Shown in pieces: positions 21,599 to 34,395 of a stretch of 64,000 bases of DNA. The DNA lies in assembly GCF_000002425.4 (NCBI RefSeq), contig NC_037260.1:8665089-8729088 (forward strand), read 5' to 3'. Positions within the stretch are counted from its first letter, which is position 1; the number at the start of each line of letters is the position of its first letter. A program made the position numbers and the translations under genes. Source of the stretch: Physcomitrium patens. Taxonomy: Eukaryota > Streptophyta > Bryopsida > Funariales > Funariaceae. The notes under the pieces were generated by a model, which ran no database searches, was not told where the DNA came from, and saw nothing but the letters and a program-made list of their open reading frames with translations.

Positions 21599-24250
21599 AG
21601 AGTACTAATTCATTATTCTTGTTGTATTTTAAAAATGAGTAGATCATTTTACTTCTTTTGTTGTGTTTTAAAGGTTGTAGATTATTTACTTTTAAACTAA
21701 TAATTTTTTGTTATTTTTTATTTTTTATTTTTTAATATTGAATTTTTTTTAAAAATAAATTATCTTTTTATTATAAATTTTTATTTTATATTTGATGTTA
21801 CAAATTACCTTATTTTAATTTGACTAGTTCATTTATCAAAGTTTTTTGTTATAGAAATAGAAGGTAAAATTATGGATTCTACTTTTGGTAAAAATAAAAT
21901 TAGATTTGTAACTATTGTAGATTTTCACAAGCTTGTTAACATCCTTAGAATAAAAATTTCATGTATTATTAATCTCAACCATGGAAGTATTATTCTTATT
22001 TATATAAAATAAGTTAATAATAAAATTCAATGTCTATGATAAAAAATTGTGCAGAAGAGAAAAGTAAGTAGATCAACCTTACAAATGAATCCAATAAATC
22101 TTGCTATTATAAGTATAAAAAGAGCCAAGCATTAATATTCTAGAGAAGTTTGATAGGGCAAGATCAAAATTTTAAAAATTTCTACAATAAATTAAGCTCT
22201 ATCTAACATTACATCTTTCTCAATATCTTAATGGATTTACTCATATTAGATTTAAGGCTTACTTTTATTAAAAAATGATTTTTTTTTTTTTTTTTACCTC
22301 TAATAAAAAAAGATTCATGATTCGTACATCATGTTAACTCATTCTTAAAAATATTTACAATCACATTTAAAAAAATTGATTGAAAAAGGATAGTATAGAA
22401 AAAATTCGTATCTCTACAACAATGATTATAGTCAACTATTATATATGTTGCTAAATTTCAAAACTTACTTGTGACGTGGATTAAAATGATAAGATTTTTA
22501 TCAATTAATTTTTTTTTTTTATCAAGGCTAAAATCTATATAAAATAATACAATATATTTTAAAGCTTTCACTATATAAGAAAAGAATCAATATTTTTTAA
22601 AAAAACTTATACTTATATTACAAAGAATATAAATACATTGTGTTACATTATCCAAAGAAATAATGTAATTACAAAATGAGGAGCATGGTTGCCAAAAAAG
22701 ACAATATATTAGAAAATAAATTTGTCTAGTTATTATAGGAAATGTGTCACTTAAATCTTATGCATTATCTAATAGAGATCTTATTCTCTCTTCAGATTCT
22801 TTACTTTATTTTATAATAGATATTTATTAAGGATCAAAATTTTTTTTTTTTTTTTTTTTGTTAGATATAAGAACCTCATCTTGTTTTATAGACATAGACT
22901 TTGTTAAAAAATAAAAAATATTTTTAATCAAAAAAATTAAGCATGTGCATATAAAAATCATAGATAGTTGTTTGTTGTCTTGCAGACATTTATCCATGAA
23001 ACTATTCATTTATGATGTATCAAGTAATGGTCATAATAACTTAGTAATATCTAATATTATTAGATTTCTCTTTAACCAAATCATTTTAGGTTTATTATAA
23101 CTAAGGAAGTATAATCCTTGAATAGATAATTTATCTTATAACTTTGATTATTTTTATAGAATAATCCAAATGTTTTTTATTTAAATAAAAAGTCATAGGT
23201 TTAAACTCTTATAAGTAGATGTAATAGCTTTTATGTATTTTATTTAAAAAAATTTATTTTTTACTATTTATGATTTATTTTTTTATTTATTTTTTTATGA
23301 TAGAAAGACTTCAAGTGGTATCCTAAGCAAGTATCAAGATTATCAAGATATTTTTTAGAAGAGTAATATAAATATTCTTTTAAAGTATTATTTTTGTGAT
23401 TGTTTGATTGATCTTTAAAAATAAGCCTAACTACCATTTATATCAATCTATAGTTAATTTCAAAATGAATTGATTTTATTTTATAAATATATTGATAAAA
23501 ACATAGCTAAGAACTTCATATGTCATCCAAAATCTCTAAGAAAAACTCATATCTTATTTGTAAAGAAAAAAGATGGATCAGTACAATTGTATGTAGATTA
23601 TTGAAGATTCAATAAGTTCACCATTAAGAATATATATCTCTACCTTTAATATGAAGAGTTCTTAATCTATTGAATCAAGCAAAGATTTGAATAAATATAA
23701 ATCTACAAGCAACTTATAATTTGATACTCATTAGAAAAAGAAATAAATAGAAGACTACATTTTGAATATTTTATGGGCGTTTTGAATATAGTTTCATGCT
23801 TTTTGAATTCAAAAATATACTAATTACTTTTTAATATTTAATTAATGATATTTTTTGAGTTTTAAAATTATTTTTTATTTATATTGACATACTATTTTAA
23901 TCTATTCTAAAAGCACAAAAGAACATAAACTTTATATTTGTTGTATGTTACAAAAACTTAGAAACGCAAAATTATTTGCTAAGATGGAAAAGTGTATATT
24001 TTAAAGAACTTAAGTTGACTTTTTTAAAATACATCTTTTTTTTGTTATAATCTTGGTACATAACTTTCAAGTCTCTTTATATTTAAAAGGTCATTTTAGT
24101 ATTTTTAAACTTTCTAATATTTTTTAATTTTATTTATTATCTTTTTTAATAGTACTTAAATATATTTTTTATTAGATATATTTATTTATATTTGTAATTT
24201 AAAAATTCTATTTACTTATTATACATAATTTTTTTAAGTATGAATAAGTT
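21599..24250 (+). mobile_element. Decayed chromovirus-like Ty3/gypsy interior
   Basis: Follows the plus-strand LTR in the right orientation. Recognisable RT sequence lies at 23490-23830. Upstream parts share long stretches with the relic at 26450-28260 (for example 21960-22110 with 26490-26640). The sequence is saturated with C-to-T changes, has stops in every frame and contains T/A runs (22276-22293, 22844-22859). An inactive relic that appears to end in AT-rich DNA near 24250; no 3' LTR was found. Confidence 0.7.
23490..23830 (+). pseudogene. Reverse transcriptase relic
   Basis: Translation contains HILFVKKKDGS and VDYRRFNKFTIKN-like blocks, then an FEYFMG segment where the better copy at 62 kb has FEYNVM. 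The order and spacing match RT domains 2-4 of the element at 58.9-64 kb. Several in-frame stops are present. Confidence 0.75.
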
Positions 24251-24599
24251 ATTTTAATTCTTAGAAAGTGGTGTGGAATTTTTGAAGATTGCTAATTGTG
24301 CACCTTTGAATTATTATTATTTTTTTTTCTGAAGCTTTTTCTTTTTTTTCTCTTAAAAAGAAGTTTCTACCACTATTTGTTGTCATTTTTTTTTTATAAT
24401 AAAAATTACAGATTATCTTCTTCTAATTTGACTTGTATTATTTTTACTTATATAAAAGAAAAAAAAGGAAAAATATCATTTATACCCTTGGAATATGTTG
24501 AAATATCAAGAAAATCTTTATATTCTTAATAATAGCAAATATATCCCTCACTTTTGTGATAATTAAAAATCTATCCTTCAACTTGACAAATTATAATCT
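24251..24599. other. T-rich DNA, no gene seen
   Basis: A 77-codon open frame at 24296-24529 is low-complexity (Phe/Leu/Tyr runs) and I treat it as chance. Confidence 0.5.
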
Positions 24600-26450
24600 T
24601 CTTTTTATTTTAAGTGAATCCAAAGCCCATATTGCATGCTGAGGGCCTTGAATTTTTTGCAAAATAGGAATGGACTTTTTTGTGAAATTGTCTAACTACT
24701 ACAATGTTCTTTTTAGGAAGCAATATCTTTGCTTTATATAAGCAATTCCTCTTGTTGTCGTTGTGCCATTTATTTTGTGAAGACCAAATGAAGCATTTTC
24801 AACTACCAAATTTCACAAGATGCAAATATCGATCTTTTGAACATGGACCTAATCTGATGTAACTTGTAATTTGCACAATGTCTCCCTCTTATTGCGGTAC
24901 TTGCACAAGACAATTGCTATGATAATAGAACAAAGCCTGTGTTAGGCGCCAACTCCAACAAATCCCAGTTTCTACACAATTCAATCCACTTCTTTGCATA
25001 AAAATCTTTCCACACACACTTATACATTTTCTCTCTCTCTTTCTGTCATTTCCAACACCAAAAATTTACCTCAGTCAATCCCTCCAACCTAATTCATCCT
25101 CGAACAAAAACAATGAAATTGCTCCAACTCAACCAAAATCAAAGAAAAACACTGACCTCGAGATGTGCACGATTTCTTTTCTACTCTGACAAAATTCCGA
25201 GATGTCCCAACTCTCTGACTCATCAAAGACCAATCAAATCGACAGTCACAAAACAAAGTATTACAGACAACAACCGGGGATGACAATGAATCTACTACCA
25301 TCAAGACTTCGGGTTTGATCCAAAATCAAACCTATGTTCAACCACAATCCATTTCTAAACTGTGGGAAAACTCATAAAAGCTCTTAAACCTCTGCCATTC
25401 ACGGCCTCCCACATTTCCCGATAAAGAATTCCAGCCACCATCGACGTTACTAGCGCCACATAAACTCATGCTCACAAGATTTTCTATTTTCTACTTGAAT
25501 TCCTTCACAATGGTTTTATTCCCTTGCAATAATCAGTATTTTCCTCCTTCGTAATAATGAGATTACATTCAGTTGCAATCAAGAATCACTCTAATTGCAG
25601 TAAGACAATGATCCATCTCCATAGGAACCATAGTACCAAAAACTTTATGCTTTGCAAATACAAACTTCATCAAAAAGAACACTACACTGAATTTGGTAGA
25701 ATATGAAGATCAATAGCTTGAGAAGATGAATACACAAAAGAATGTGATAAGTATCAACTTCATCGAAAATGTTGGCTTGTACAATACCAATAAAATCTGA
25801 AATTCTATCAAACAGTGCCACGACAATGCAATGTCAAGATGGTCCTACAATTGTTTAGTTCAGTTTCTAGAAATGACATCCTCCAAAACGCTCGAGTGAG
25901 TAAGGAACTACCTCAAGTTTATGATTAAATCGGCCACACAATTACCAAAGTTATTACATGAAACTGCATTCTTCGAGATCTAAAGTCCTCAGTCAACACT
26001 CTCAGGGTGCTACTGAAGGTCCATCTGTCTATTTTAGCCTCATACCTGGTGATCTTCACTCGTCACTTTCTACTAGCATATGAGAACAGCCGTAATCATC
26101 CTCGTAGGTCCATTGTCACGCTCTGGACCCCCATAAGCATCAATTTGCAGCCGTTTTTCATGAGCTAATGAATAGTGTTCTAGCAGCACATGAAGCCTGC
26201 TGCCTAGCGTCACGAGTGACCCTGCTGCTAGTTCAGATGTATTCTACATTTGCATTTCCAGGGGAATTGTGAAAGAAGCTATCATTGTGAGCTGGAGGAT
26301 TGATTACTGTAGCTGATTGTTAGTGCAAATATTAAGTTCTAGGGGTGTAATTTCATAAGGATTTGAATTGCATATCGTTTGTCTAGTCTTTTGTATTATT
26401 TGAGCTCCCCCACAAACAATGGAGATGGTCTTCAAAATCCATGTCCAATT
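24600..26450. other. GC-richer island without an identifiable gene
   Basis: Composition is normal rather than C-depleted, with sharp borders to decayed DNA on both sides. There is a CT-rich stretch at 25020-25060. The longest open frame is about 71 codons (25089-25304 minus) and resembles nothing I know. Candidate explanations are a non-coding transcript, untranslated exons, or a pseudogene too broken to recognise. Confidence 0.4.
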
Positions 26451-28260
26451 GCAAGCATCATTTTTTATTCTTTTTTTTAAAAAAAATCATATATTAGCAA
26501 TCTCAACTATAGAAGTACTAATACTATATTCATAAAATAAATTGACAATGAAGTCCAAATTTTATGACAAGAAGTTGTACAATTGAAAGAATAGTATAAA
26601 CAAATCAATTTCACAAGCAAATTTTAAGAGTTTTGCTTTGATAAGAATATAAGAACCAAAGATTTGTATATTAAAGAAGTTTGATCATACAAGATCTAAT
26701 TTTTGAAGATTTTTATAATAAGTCAAGTTTTCTTTAAGATTATTTCCTTTTCAATATTCTAATCAATTTCTCAAGAAAGATTTACAAATATACTTATATT
26801 TGGAAGTACTTTTTTTGATTTTTATTTTTAATGAAGAAAGATTTATAATTTTTTTATGATCTAAATTTATTTTTAGAATTATTTATAGTCATATTTAAAA
26901 AGAATAATTTTAAAATAGTAGAAAAAATAAAACTCCATTCTTTGTAATAAAGCTTATATTCAGTTCTTGTCTCTACTACTAGATTCTAATAACTTGCTTA
27001 AGTTTTTAGATAGAATAATAAAGCTCTTATCAATCAATTTTTATAGGATTTAAAAGATAATTCCAAAGATCTATTATTGACAATGCCAAAAAGAATATAT
27101 ATCAAAATATTTTATGATATAAGTAATTTTATCTAATAATTTCTTCTTTGAAATGTATTGAAAACAAAAAAATTGTTGGAGAAGAAATATCAAGTAATAA
27201 CAACTTCTAAGTATTTAGAAATATATTCATTAAAGCCAAAACTTAGATATATTGATACAATCCATATTAAGTGATTAACATTAGAAAAAAATAAAAATAA
27301 AAAGATAAAAAACAACAAAAAAACAAACAAACAAACAAAAAATAATAAAAAATAATTTAATTTTTATGAAAACTTAATTTTATATTATAAAAAAAATATC
27401 TAATTGTCTCAAAAATCTTATAACTTGTCATATCTAAATCAAAACTACTAAATACAAATCTTATACTACCACCAAATTCTATGCCTTGTTTTAAACTTCT
27501 TTTAATTATTAAAAATTTAAATTGTGAATTTTTGGCTTAAGCACTTCTAAATATCATAGCTTGAACATGCTTTATTGATGACTTTTTATTGCAACAAAAT
27601 TGAATAATATCAAAGAAAATTTAATCAGCTCAAGTAGAAGTTAATGATGGATAAATATTTATATCTAGAGATATTATAGAAAGAAAAAAACTATTAAAAG
27701 TATCATTAAAAGATTAAGAATCTAACATTATCTTCAACATCATTTAATATCCTTTAAATTTAATGGTATTTGGCTTTCTTTGAATTGAATTATATAATCT
27801 TGATATTAATTAGAAAATATAAAAGGTTATTTTAAGATTTAGTCTAAAGCTAAGTAAAGCATCTTAATCTTAATTTTTTAGATCTATAATATTTATACAA
27901 GATGCAAAATAAAAAGATCTATCTATCATTTATACATCACTAAGTATTCAATCAAATGAAAGTTGTAGTAGAACCTCAAAGCAATATAAAGAATACCAAA
28001 TGTGTTTAAAAAAAAGAATATTGATATATTTCCAAAATACCAATCATGCAATTTTTCAATCAAAAATCAAGAAAGAACTTAACCATTATTTATACTAATT
28101 TATAGTTTGTGGAAAAATAAACTTGCTAATTTGAAAGCATATTTCAACAAAAATCTTGTAAAATAACTTTATCTAACATTCAAAGTCTCTAATTTGCTTC
28201 ATGCAAAAAAAAAAAAAAAAAAAAAAGAAGATGGATCCTTAAGTATATATTTGAATTGTT
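26451..28260 (+). mobile_element. Truncated, decayed chromovirus-like relic
   Basis: 26490-26640 aligns with 21960-22110. 28130-28260 aligns with the RT entry block at 23520-23600 (an EDGSL string followed by a degraded VDY block). The match stops abruptly near 28275, inside RT. An A run at 28207-28226 sits at the Lys-codon run of RT. Same orientation as the relic at 21.6-24.25 kb, so these may be parts of a duplicated or fragmented pair. Confidence 0.65.
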
Positions 28261-28484
28261 GTAGACTCAAGAATTGGTGTGTTTTGCCTTTGATACTGGT
28301 TATTAACTTGTTTGATTAAGAACTTTTTAACTTCACCAACCAAAGAACTAACGACTCTAATTAGGATAAATTAAGATCCACAGCAACCATACTTAAAAGT
28401 GTTTTGTAGTCAACTAAAAAAATTTGTGATAAGAGGAAGTTGTATTGCATTATCTTATGTTGGAAAAAGATTCAATAGTTGTTG

Positions 28485-28485
<1 letters not shown>

Positions 28486-28518
<33 letters not shown>
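28486..28518. repeat. (TA)n microsatellite
   Basis: About 16 TA units, then a short TATATAAA continuation. Confidence 0.9.
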
Positions 28519-28522
<4 letters not shown>

Positions 28523-28829
28523 TATATAAATCTTACTTTATTCAAAATTACATACTTTACTAATTGTTGTACAAATCACTTTTTATTTATTACATAAAGA
28601 TAAGTCAAAACTAATAATAAAAAAATGTAATCAAATGTTAAACATGTGTTTTTCAAGCTTAAACAATCTATGACATTTACTATATAATTATTTATTTAAA
28701 AAATCATAAATGTTTTTTAGATAATAGAAGAGGAGTTTTAAAGCTGCAGATGAATGCAGAATGTTCTAATATCCCCTAAAAATATGGATTTAAAAAAATG
28801 TTGCCATTAAAGTTGCTATTTTGATATTA

Positions 28830-29512
28830 TGGTGAAGCAAAACCATTCGCAATGAAGTGTCTTAGGAAACAAACAAACAGATACCATGACAACATTCTCC
28901 ATTTCTCTCAAAACAGTTAGAAAACTAGGCAAGAAAAATTACTTTTGCAGTAATTTTGGAGATGCTACGATAGAAAAAAGCATCTGCAATATACAACGCA
29001 GAAGATATAGCCGATCTCGGAGTACCATCTCCCATATAATTCACCACCAAATGTTGCACCATAAACTATTATCAAAAGATAAAACTAGTAGTACTAAGAA
29101 GATTTCCAGACATCCAGGACATGAAATATATGATAGTGGTAACAAGATTACTTCTAACGGCACCCTTGTGATTCCAGAGCCATACTGTAATTTCATTCAT
29201 GTAATCCCTACGTCAACTGTAACTTGCGAGCATTCAAACCTTCGAATCGCAAGCACAAAATTCAATAAAATTCACAAGTAGTTTGTCACGGTCTGGCAAT
29301 GAGTCTCACAAGAGAGAACGTAAGAGATAAGCAAGAGGAAAACATGGTGCCTAATGCCGTACATAAATCAACTTGAACCGACTTCACTATTTCCAGGTGT
29401 ATTAAATAGTTCGGGAGGAAAAATGCTAAACACCTCAGCTAAAATCTAAGGACGATTACAAGAAGCACAGAATTACAGTGACCGGCTTTCACAAAAGCTC
29501 AGGACACAAGCC
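28830..29512. other. GC-richer flank beyond the left expansin gene
   Basis: Ordinary composition. A 131-codon plus-strand frame at 28886-29281 begins with ATG but shows no family resemblance, and its composition suggests chance or a transcript end. It may include the 3' untranslated region of the left expansin beyond the shared arm. It is not repeated next to the right copy. Confidence 0.4.
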
Positions 29513-30606
29513 AGCGGCTTCCGCTACAGAAGACCAACAACTGCAGCTACCTTCTCATCGATAGACGGCCTGCCTTTCATGCACAGGCGCGACGCCATCC
29601 CCAAACACAACTGACTTCTACCTAAAGTACACGGGCCTCCCCTCTTCCTCTCCACTTCTCATCATCTGAACTGGCTGCCCTCCCACGTCTGCCCAAATTT
29701 CCATCCGTTCCGTACTGCATTCATCGAGTACAGCGTTCGCCCATCGCTCGTCACCAACGTGAAAGACAGCGGTCCCGTCATCTTCGTCCTCACCGTCCAC
29801 AGGCATCCCCAGTTCCGGTACGCTGATACCCATCCCGTGTATGGGCACTTGACCTTCACCGACACCACATCCCCTGCTCCGCCCACGTTGTGAATCAGCA
29901 CCATCAAGAACCATGGGTTGCCTCCAATGGTGAACCGCACCCCACCGCGCTTCGCACACCGGACCCTGTCATCATCACATTCAACCCACACATCCTGTTA
30001 CCATCTACCGCTCATCCGACTCAATCCCCTCTTCCCACCCACATGTCATCCACGTCTCATTCACAATCCGCAGTCCACCACACATTTCTCCAGAACACTC
30101 CTCGCAACCACCTTCTCATACAATGTCTCCACAGTGGCGCTACTTACTTCCTGTACCACACTGGGGCAACACCTCCTTCGCGCCGCGCAAGGCTAGTGAA
30201 AGCGGGCATCGGCAAGTCGAAGTGCGACTTGGGATAATCGCACCACCCACCATGCGAACCCTGCGGGCACAGGTTGGTGGCAGTCACCACAATGGCCCTG
30301 GCGTAACTCCAGCACCAGTTCCTGCCACGATTTGGTGCGCACCTCAGCTGGTAACATCCGCCGCACGCCTTCCCGCCCTGGAATAGACGAGAGCTCAACG
30401 CGGCAGTCATTGACCCATACCCCAGCTTGTAGGTATTCTGGTACCCGCAGGCGCCGCCCTCCGTTCCAGCGCCGTTGGGAGAGCCATAGTACGTGATATG
30501 AGCATCACCCCAACCCCGCGGCGCCGCGATCACCGTGGTCAGACCCAGCGCCAGAAACAGCACAACGAGCTTCAAGTTGGACATCTTCATGACTGTCTCG
30601 CTCCTG
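29513..30606 (-). repeat. Left arm of a 1094-bp inverted repeat carrying an expansin gene
   Basis: The reverse complement of 35289-36382, equal in length, with one difference noticed (a G/A at the base equivalent to 35296). Outside both ends the two flanks are unrelated. The arm covers 16 bp before the start codon, both exons, the intron and 149 bp after the stop. Confidence 0.95.
29662..30590 (-). CDS. Alpha-type expansin, left copy
   Basis: Exons 30148-30590 and 29662-29965 with a 182-bp GT-AG intron give 248 residues, the usual expansin length. Residues 1-23 are a secretion signal ending VIAA. Domain 1 is the six-Cys double-psi barrel related to barwin and GH45, with YYG (34-36), GGACGY and GGCYQLRC. 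HFDLPMPAF near 123-131 is the alpha-expansin HFD block, holding the Asp important for activity. Domain 2 (about 150-248) is the CBM63/group-1 pollen allergen fold with surface aromatics in GNPWF and TGWVSAYRNW. Expansins loosen cellulose-hemicellulose contacts in acidic walls without hydrolysis. The intron falls in the conserved PVxYRK/VRC junction. Transcribed away from the right copy. The start is the first ATG inside the shared arm; an upstream in-frame ATG at 30675-30677 is not shared and is less likely. Confidence 0.95.
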
Positions 30607-31500
30607 TGAACGGCAACAACTTGCATCATTGAAATCTCCTGATCATTTAACATCGTAGTCAACAATAGAACAATCACACCTACCTCACGATGTCAAAACT
30701 GGAGCAGCAACCGCAAACTCATGCAACTCGACTAAATAAAACTGCACGCATGGATGGAATCAATGTAATCAGTGGAATCTGCGGAGATCTCCACGGCACC
30801 GCACGACAAACATAAATAGTTCTTCTAAATTTGCTCATAACATGTACCAGCAAAGACCACTTACAGGAAGCAGATGTGGGGGCAGAATCTGAGGACGAAA
30901 GGACGTAACTAGACGAGCTGAGGGAATGTCATGTCCGAGGTGACAAGCGCGGCACGTCCAGACAACAACAGAAATGGAGAAACCTTCCTTAAGTGGAGCG
31001 GAAGCACAGAAAGGTTGTGGTGCCGGCAAGCCGAGGAAGGATCGAGCAGCGTTGCTGGAATCAACATCCATGATCACCCGATCCTCGAATAGCCAGACGC
31101 AAAAATTTCGCGAAGCCACCCGCATCGGCGTTTCTAGACCCGCCAGTCGACGACGAACGCTTGCCTCTCTCACCCTATCTGAGATGGAGCTCAACTTTTA
31201 CTCGCATTCAATTCCACGTGGTTTTTAAAATGGTGAATTTAAGTGGGAGGAATTCTCGGTTGCCCGCGCGCGCCTCTAGTGATCCGATGAGCTGCTTTTC
31301 CACGTCCAGTTCAGTTGAGTGTGTCCCCACATTCGAATTGAGTCCACGTGCTCCTGCCTCAACCTCGTTTTCCTCGCGTCGGCGGTGCTGCATTCTCACA
31401 TCGTCAGTGTTCGAAGGAGCGCGGAATACTTTCAAATATAGGCCACTTTGAATGCGCAAACCGACAACTGCATTAGAGTTCAAAACATTGTTTTCTAAGT
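30607..31500 (-). promoter_or_regulatory. Upstream region of the left expansin gene
   Basis: GC-richer DNA directly upstream of the left gene, unrelated to the sequence upstream of the right gene. Two minus-strand open frames (30835-31194, 119 codons; 31208-31483, 91 codons) have no recognisable similarity and overlap plus-strand frames, so I read this as promoter or 5' untranslated DNA, possibly with a leader intron. No single TATA box is certain. Confidence 0.45.
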
Positions 31501-32662
31501 TTCAACAGTGTGTCTGAGTTGTCCAAATTGCTTTGACTCGACTTGGATTGCTACCTTCAAAAACCCCATTTCTATTTTATCATGGCTTCACGTTTCAAAA
31601 TTTAATCATGTGTTTATTATGTTTTATCTTAAAATTATTTTTTATGTTTTATCTTAAAATTATTTTGTATAAATTATTAAAACATTTATTATGTTTGTAT
31701 CTTAAAATATAATTTAAAAAAGTATAATTTAAAAAAGAAACTCTAAATTTTTATATAATATTACAAGTTATATAAATTAGAGTATATTAAATATGCAAAC
31801 TTTGTATGTAAGTGGCACATCTTAAATTAATACATATAAATCTTCATCTTTTGTAATTTATAATCAAATCTATTTTATATGTTTGTATGTAATTTACTAT
31901 CTTTGACCATTGAATAATTTTGCAAGATAATAAAAAATTACAAAATATGGACTTTAGCAATTTAATCATGTATTAATTGAAAATCAAATAAAATTAAAAT
32001 TTTAATATATTTTGATCTATTGCAATATGATTTGTAGTTTTTTAGTTATTGTCTAGTTTCAATACTAATCAATTGATCAAATTCTCTGATTGTTGAGAGA
32101 TATCAAGAATAAACACAGTATATAATAAATAAAACTAAGACAAAATAATTTATTCTTTGTACCTTGACTTTGCTAGAATTCATTAAAATTATTTTATAGA
32201 CCATACAAATCACATAGTATTATAAATGGTAATATTTATTATTAATAGTGTAACTCCTTACTTAGGATGCTCAATTAATGTATTAGGATTTTATCACAAA
32301 TGTATTACAAATACATATATAATAATTTCAAAATAATAATAATTATATATAAAAAAAAAAACATCTTTGTTTTGCTAAATTATTATTTTAATAATTACTA
32401 CAATGAAAGGCAATAATTATGTAATCAAATTAATGAATCAAACATTAATATATAAAAAATTTGATACTAAGTAAAAAATAATAATCAAAATATATTTTTA
32501 TAAAAAAAAATTAAAAAATCAAAATAATACCTATTTTTGTTTATAGTTTTGAACGATATTGTTTCAATTCAAGTTATTGCATTTCTATGATTAAGAGTGG
32601 TAAATACAAACTATCAAAACCAACTTTGAGAACTAATACTCTTATAATAAATTATCACAAAG
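31501..32662. other. AT-rich DNA in the spacer between the expansin genes
   Basis: C-depleted sequence with no gene seen. Short internal duplications occur at 31608-31670 (TGTTTTATCTTAAAATTATTTT repeated). Confidence 0.5.
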
Positions 32663-33182
32663 TGTCAAGGCCCTAAGCTATAAAGAACTAAGGAGTCAAT
32701 ACACTCTTGTGTCACTATACTCTTATGTCACTACAAAAGAGTAGTGAATCACTCAAAAATGGAATAATATAAAAATTAGAATAACTATTGCCAAAGAGAA
32801 TAAGACTAGAGACTCTTGAAACAAGACTAAGAACAAGAAAGACATTGACAAGAGTAAATAAGACTTTATTCTTGCTTCCATTTATACCATCTAACTAGGA
32901 GCTACATAGTGCCGTTTTATAGAATCTCCATCACATGTCTAACTTGCAAGATATGTATTTAACTTGCAAGTTAAAATTTTTACATGTATAGTATGTGGCC
33001 AACTTGTATTGTAAGTCATCAACATGTACAACACATGGCCATGTTGTTAGCAAGTTTTCAACCTATCAATCACTTGTAATTTTATATAAATTTAAATCCA
33101 CATCTATGAATTTTATAAGAAGTTTTGTAGTAAGATATTATCAAATCTACTTACTTCTACTTATTTCTATCTAATTCGTTTA
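32663..33182 (-). repeat. Chromovirus LTR copy, minus orientation
   Basis: Starts TGTCAAGG like the LTR at 58384. Matching blocks include AGAATAACTATTGCC, GAGACTCTTGAAACAAGACT, ATTTATACCATCTAACTAGG and GGCCATGTTGTTAGC. The last 30-40 bp with the CCATGACA end are not recognisable, so it is 3'-truncated. No internal element sequence adjoins it, so it behaves as a solo LTR inside the expansin spacer. Confidence 0.75.
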
Positions 33183-33684
33183 ATTAAAAAAAAAAATATA
33201 AGTCTGTAATACAAAATTATTAAATTTAATATTCTATATGCCTAAACAAAATTGTTAACTAAAAACATTTCATAAAGTTCGACTAATCAAAAATCAAATA
33301 ATCTAATATATTGGTTCTATACATTTATTGTATAAAAATTCTATAATATCATTTTTGTAGTATCTCAAATTTATGATTAATAAATATTTAAATATATAAA
33401 TAAAATAATATAAAATAATAAATATAACACAAATAAAATATTTTTTTAGCTTATAGATAAAATCGTGTTAATTATAGTTTTAAAAAATATATATTTTTTT
33501 TAAAAATAAATAGATAGTATCTAATTTTTAAATTTTTTATCTATGATATACATGATTTTAATATATTATTATTATATTTATAATTTAAAAATATTAATAT
33601 AATTTTTTGCCATATAATTCTTAATTTGACTTGTATAAGGATTTCTTTTTTATTTAAATTTATTTAGTATATTATGGAAAATTA

Positions 33685-33687
<3 letters not shown>

Positions 33688-33727
<40 letters not shown>

Positions 33728-33734
33728 ATGTATG

Positions 33735-33765
<31 letters not shown>

Positions 33766-33822
33766 ATATGTATGTATGTATGTATATATGTATGTATGTA
33801 TGTGCACATATACACACACATA
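33688..33822. repeat. Compound microsatellite (TA)n(TG)n(TATG)n(CA)n
   Basis: A (TA) run, a short (TG) run, then a long TATG tetranucleotide tract, ending in an ACACACA stretch. Found in the spacer between the two expansin arms. A 61-codon open frame across it is only repeat translation. Confidence 0.92.
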
Positions 33823-34395
33823 TTGTTTTTATTACAACAACAAATTTATATTAGTTTGATATATTTAAACCCTTATAATATCAAATATACTAAGTAAAAT
33901 TTTGTTTTTTTGTACTTATTTACAATAATTATATTACAAATAATAATAGAAATTAATTATGTGTAATTGTTTTTTTACCATAATAACTCTATTAAAACAC
34001 ATACTATATGAGTAGAGTTAAATTATGTTCTACTTTTTAGAAACTTCAGCAAGTACTTGTGCTACATGCTATTCAGCACAATTCCAAATTGTAAAATTCA
34101 CCATTTCTAGATTTATTCTTCTCACAAAATTAAAGATTATTCTTCTCACCACATTTCATTTGATTAACTAGAAGCACATAATCATACATCAAGCAGGTGA
34201 TGCATATAAGCCCAATGTTCTTAAACTTCAACTCAATGAGATATCACATATCATCCATGCATTGAAGACCAATACAAGTTCCATAAACCACGCAACACTT
34301 GAGGAATAATTCAAACACTTCACGAAATAATACGCAAAGAAATATGCACTAAACGCAAAGAAACATTATCGATAAATCATAAATGGAACTTTCAT
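33823..34395. other. AT-rich DNA, no gene seen
   Basis: Transition from C-depleted repeat DNA to the GC-richer upstream region of the right expansin. Confidence 0.5.

Noticed and set aside
29513-30606. Retroposition of an expansin mRNA.
   Set aside because: Both copies keep the same 182-bp intron, and neither has a poly-A tail or target duplication at the arm ends.
30835-31483. Two minus-strand ORFs upstream of the left expansin.
   Set aside because: No family resemblance, Arg/Ser-rich translation of GC-rich promoter-like DNA, and competing plus-strand frames.
33674-33859. A 61-codon ORF of Tyr/Met/Cys/Val repeats.
   Set aside because: It is a translation of the TATG microsatellite.
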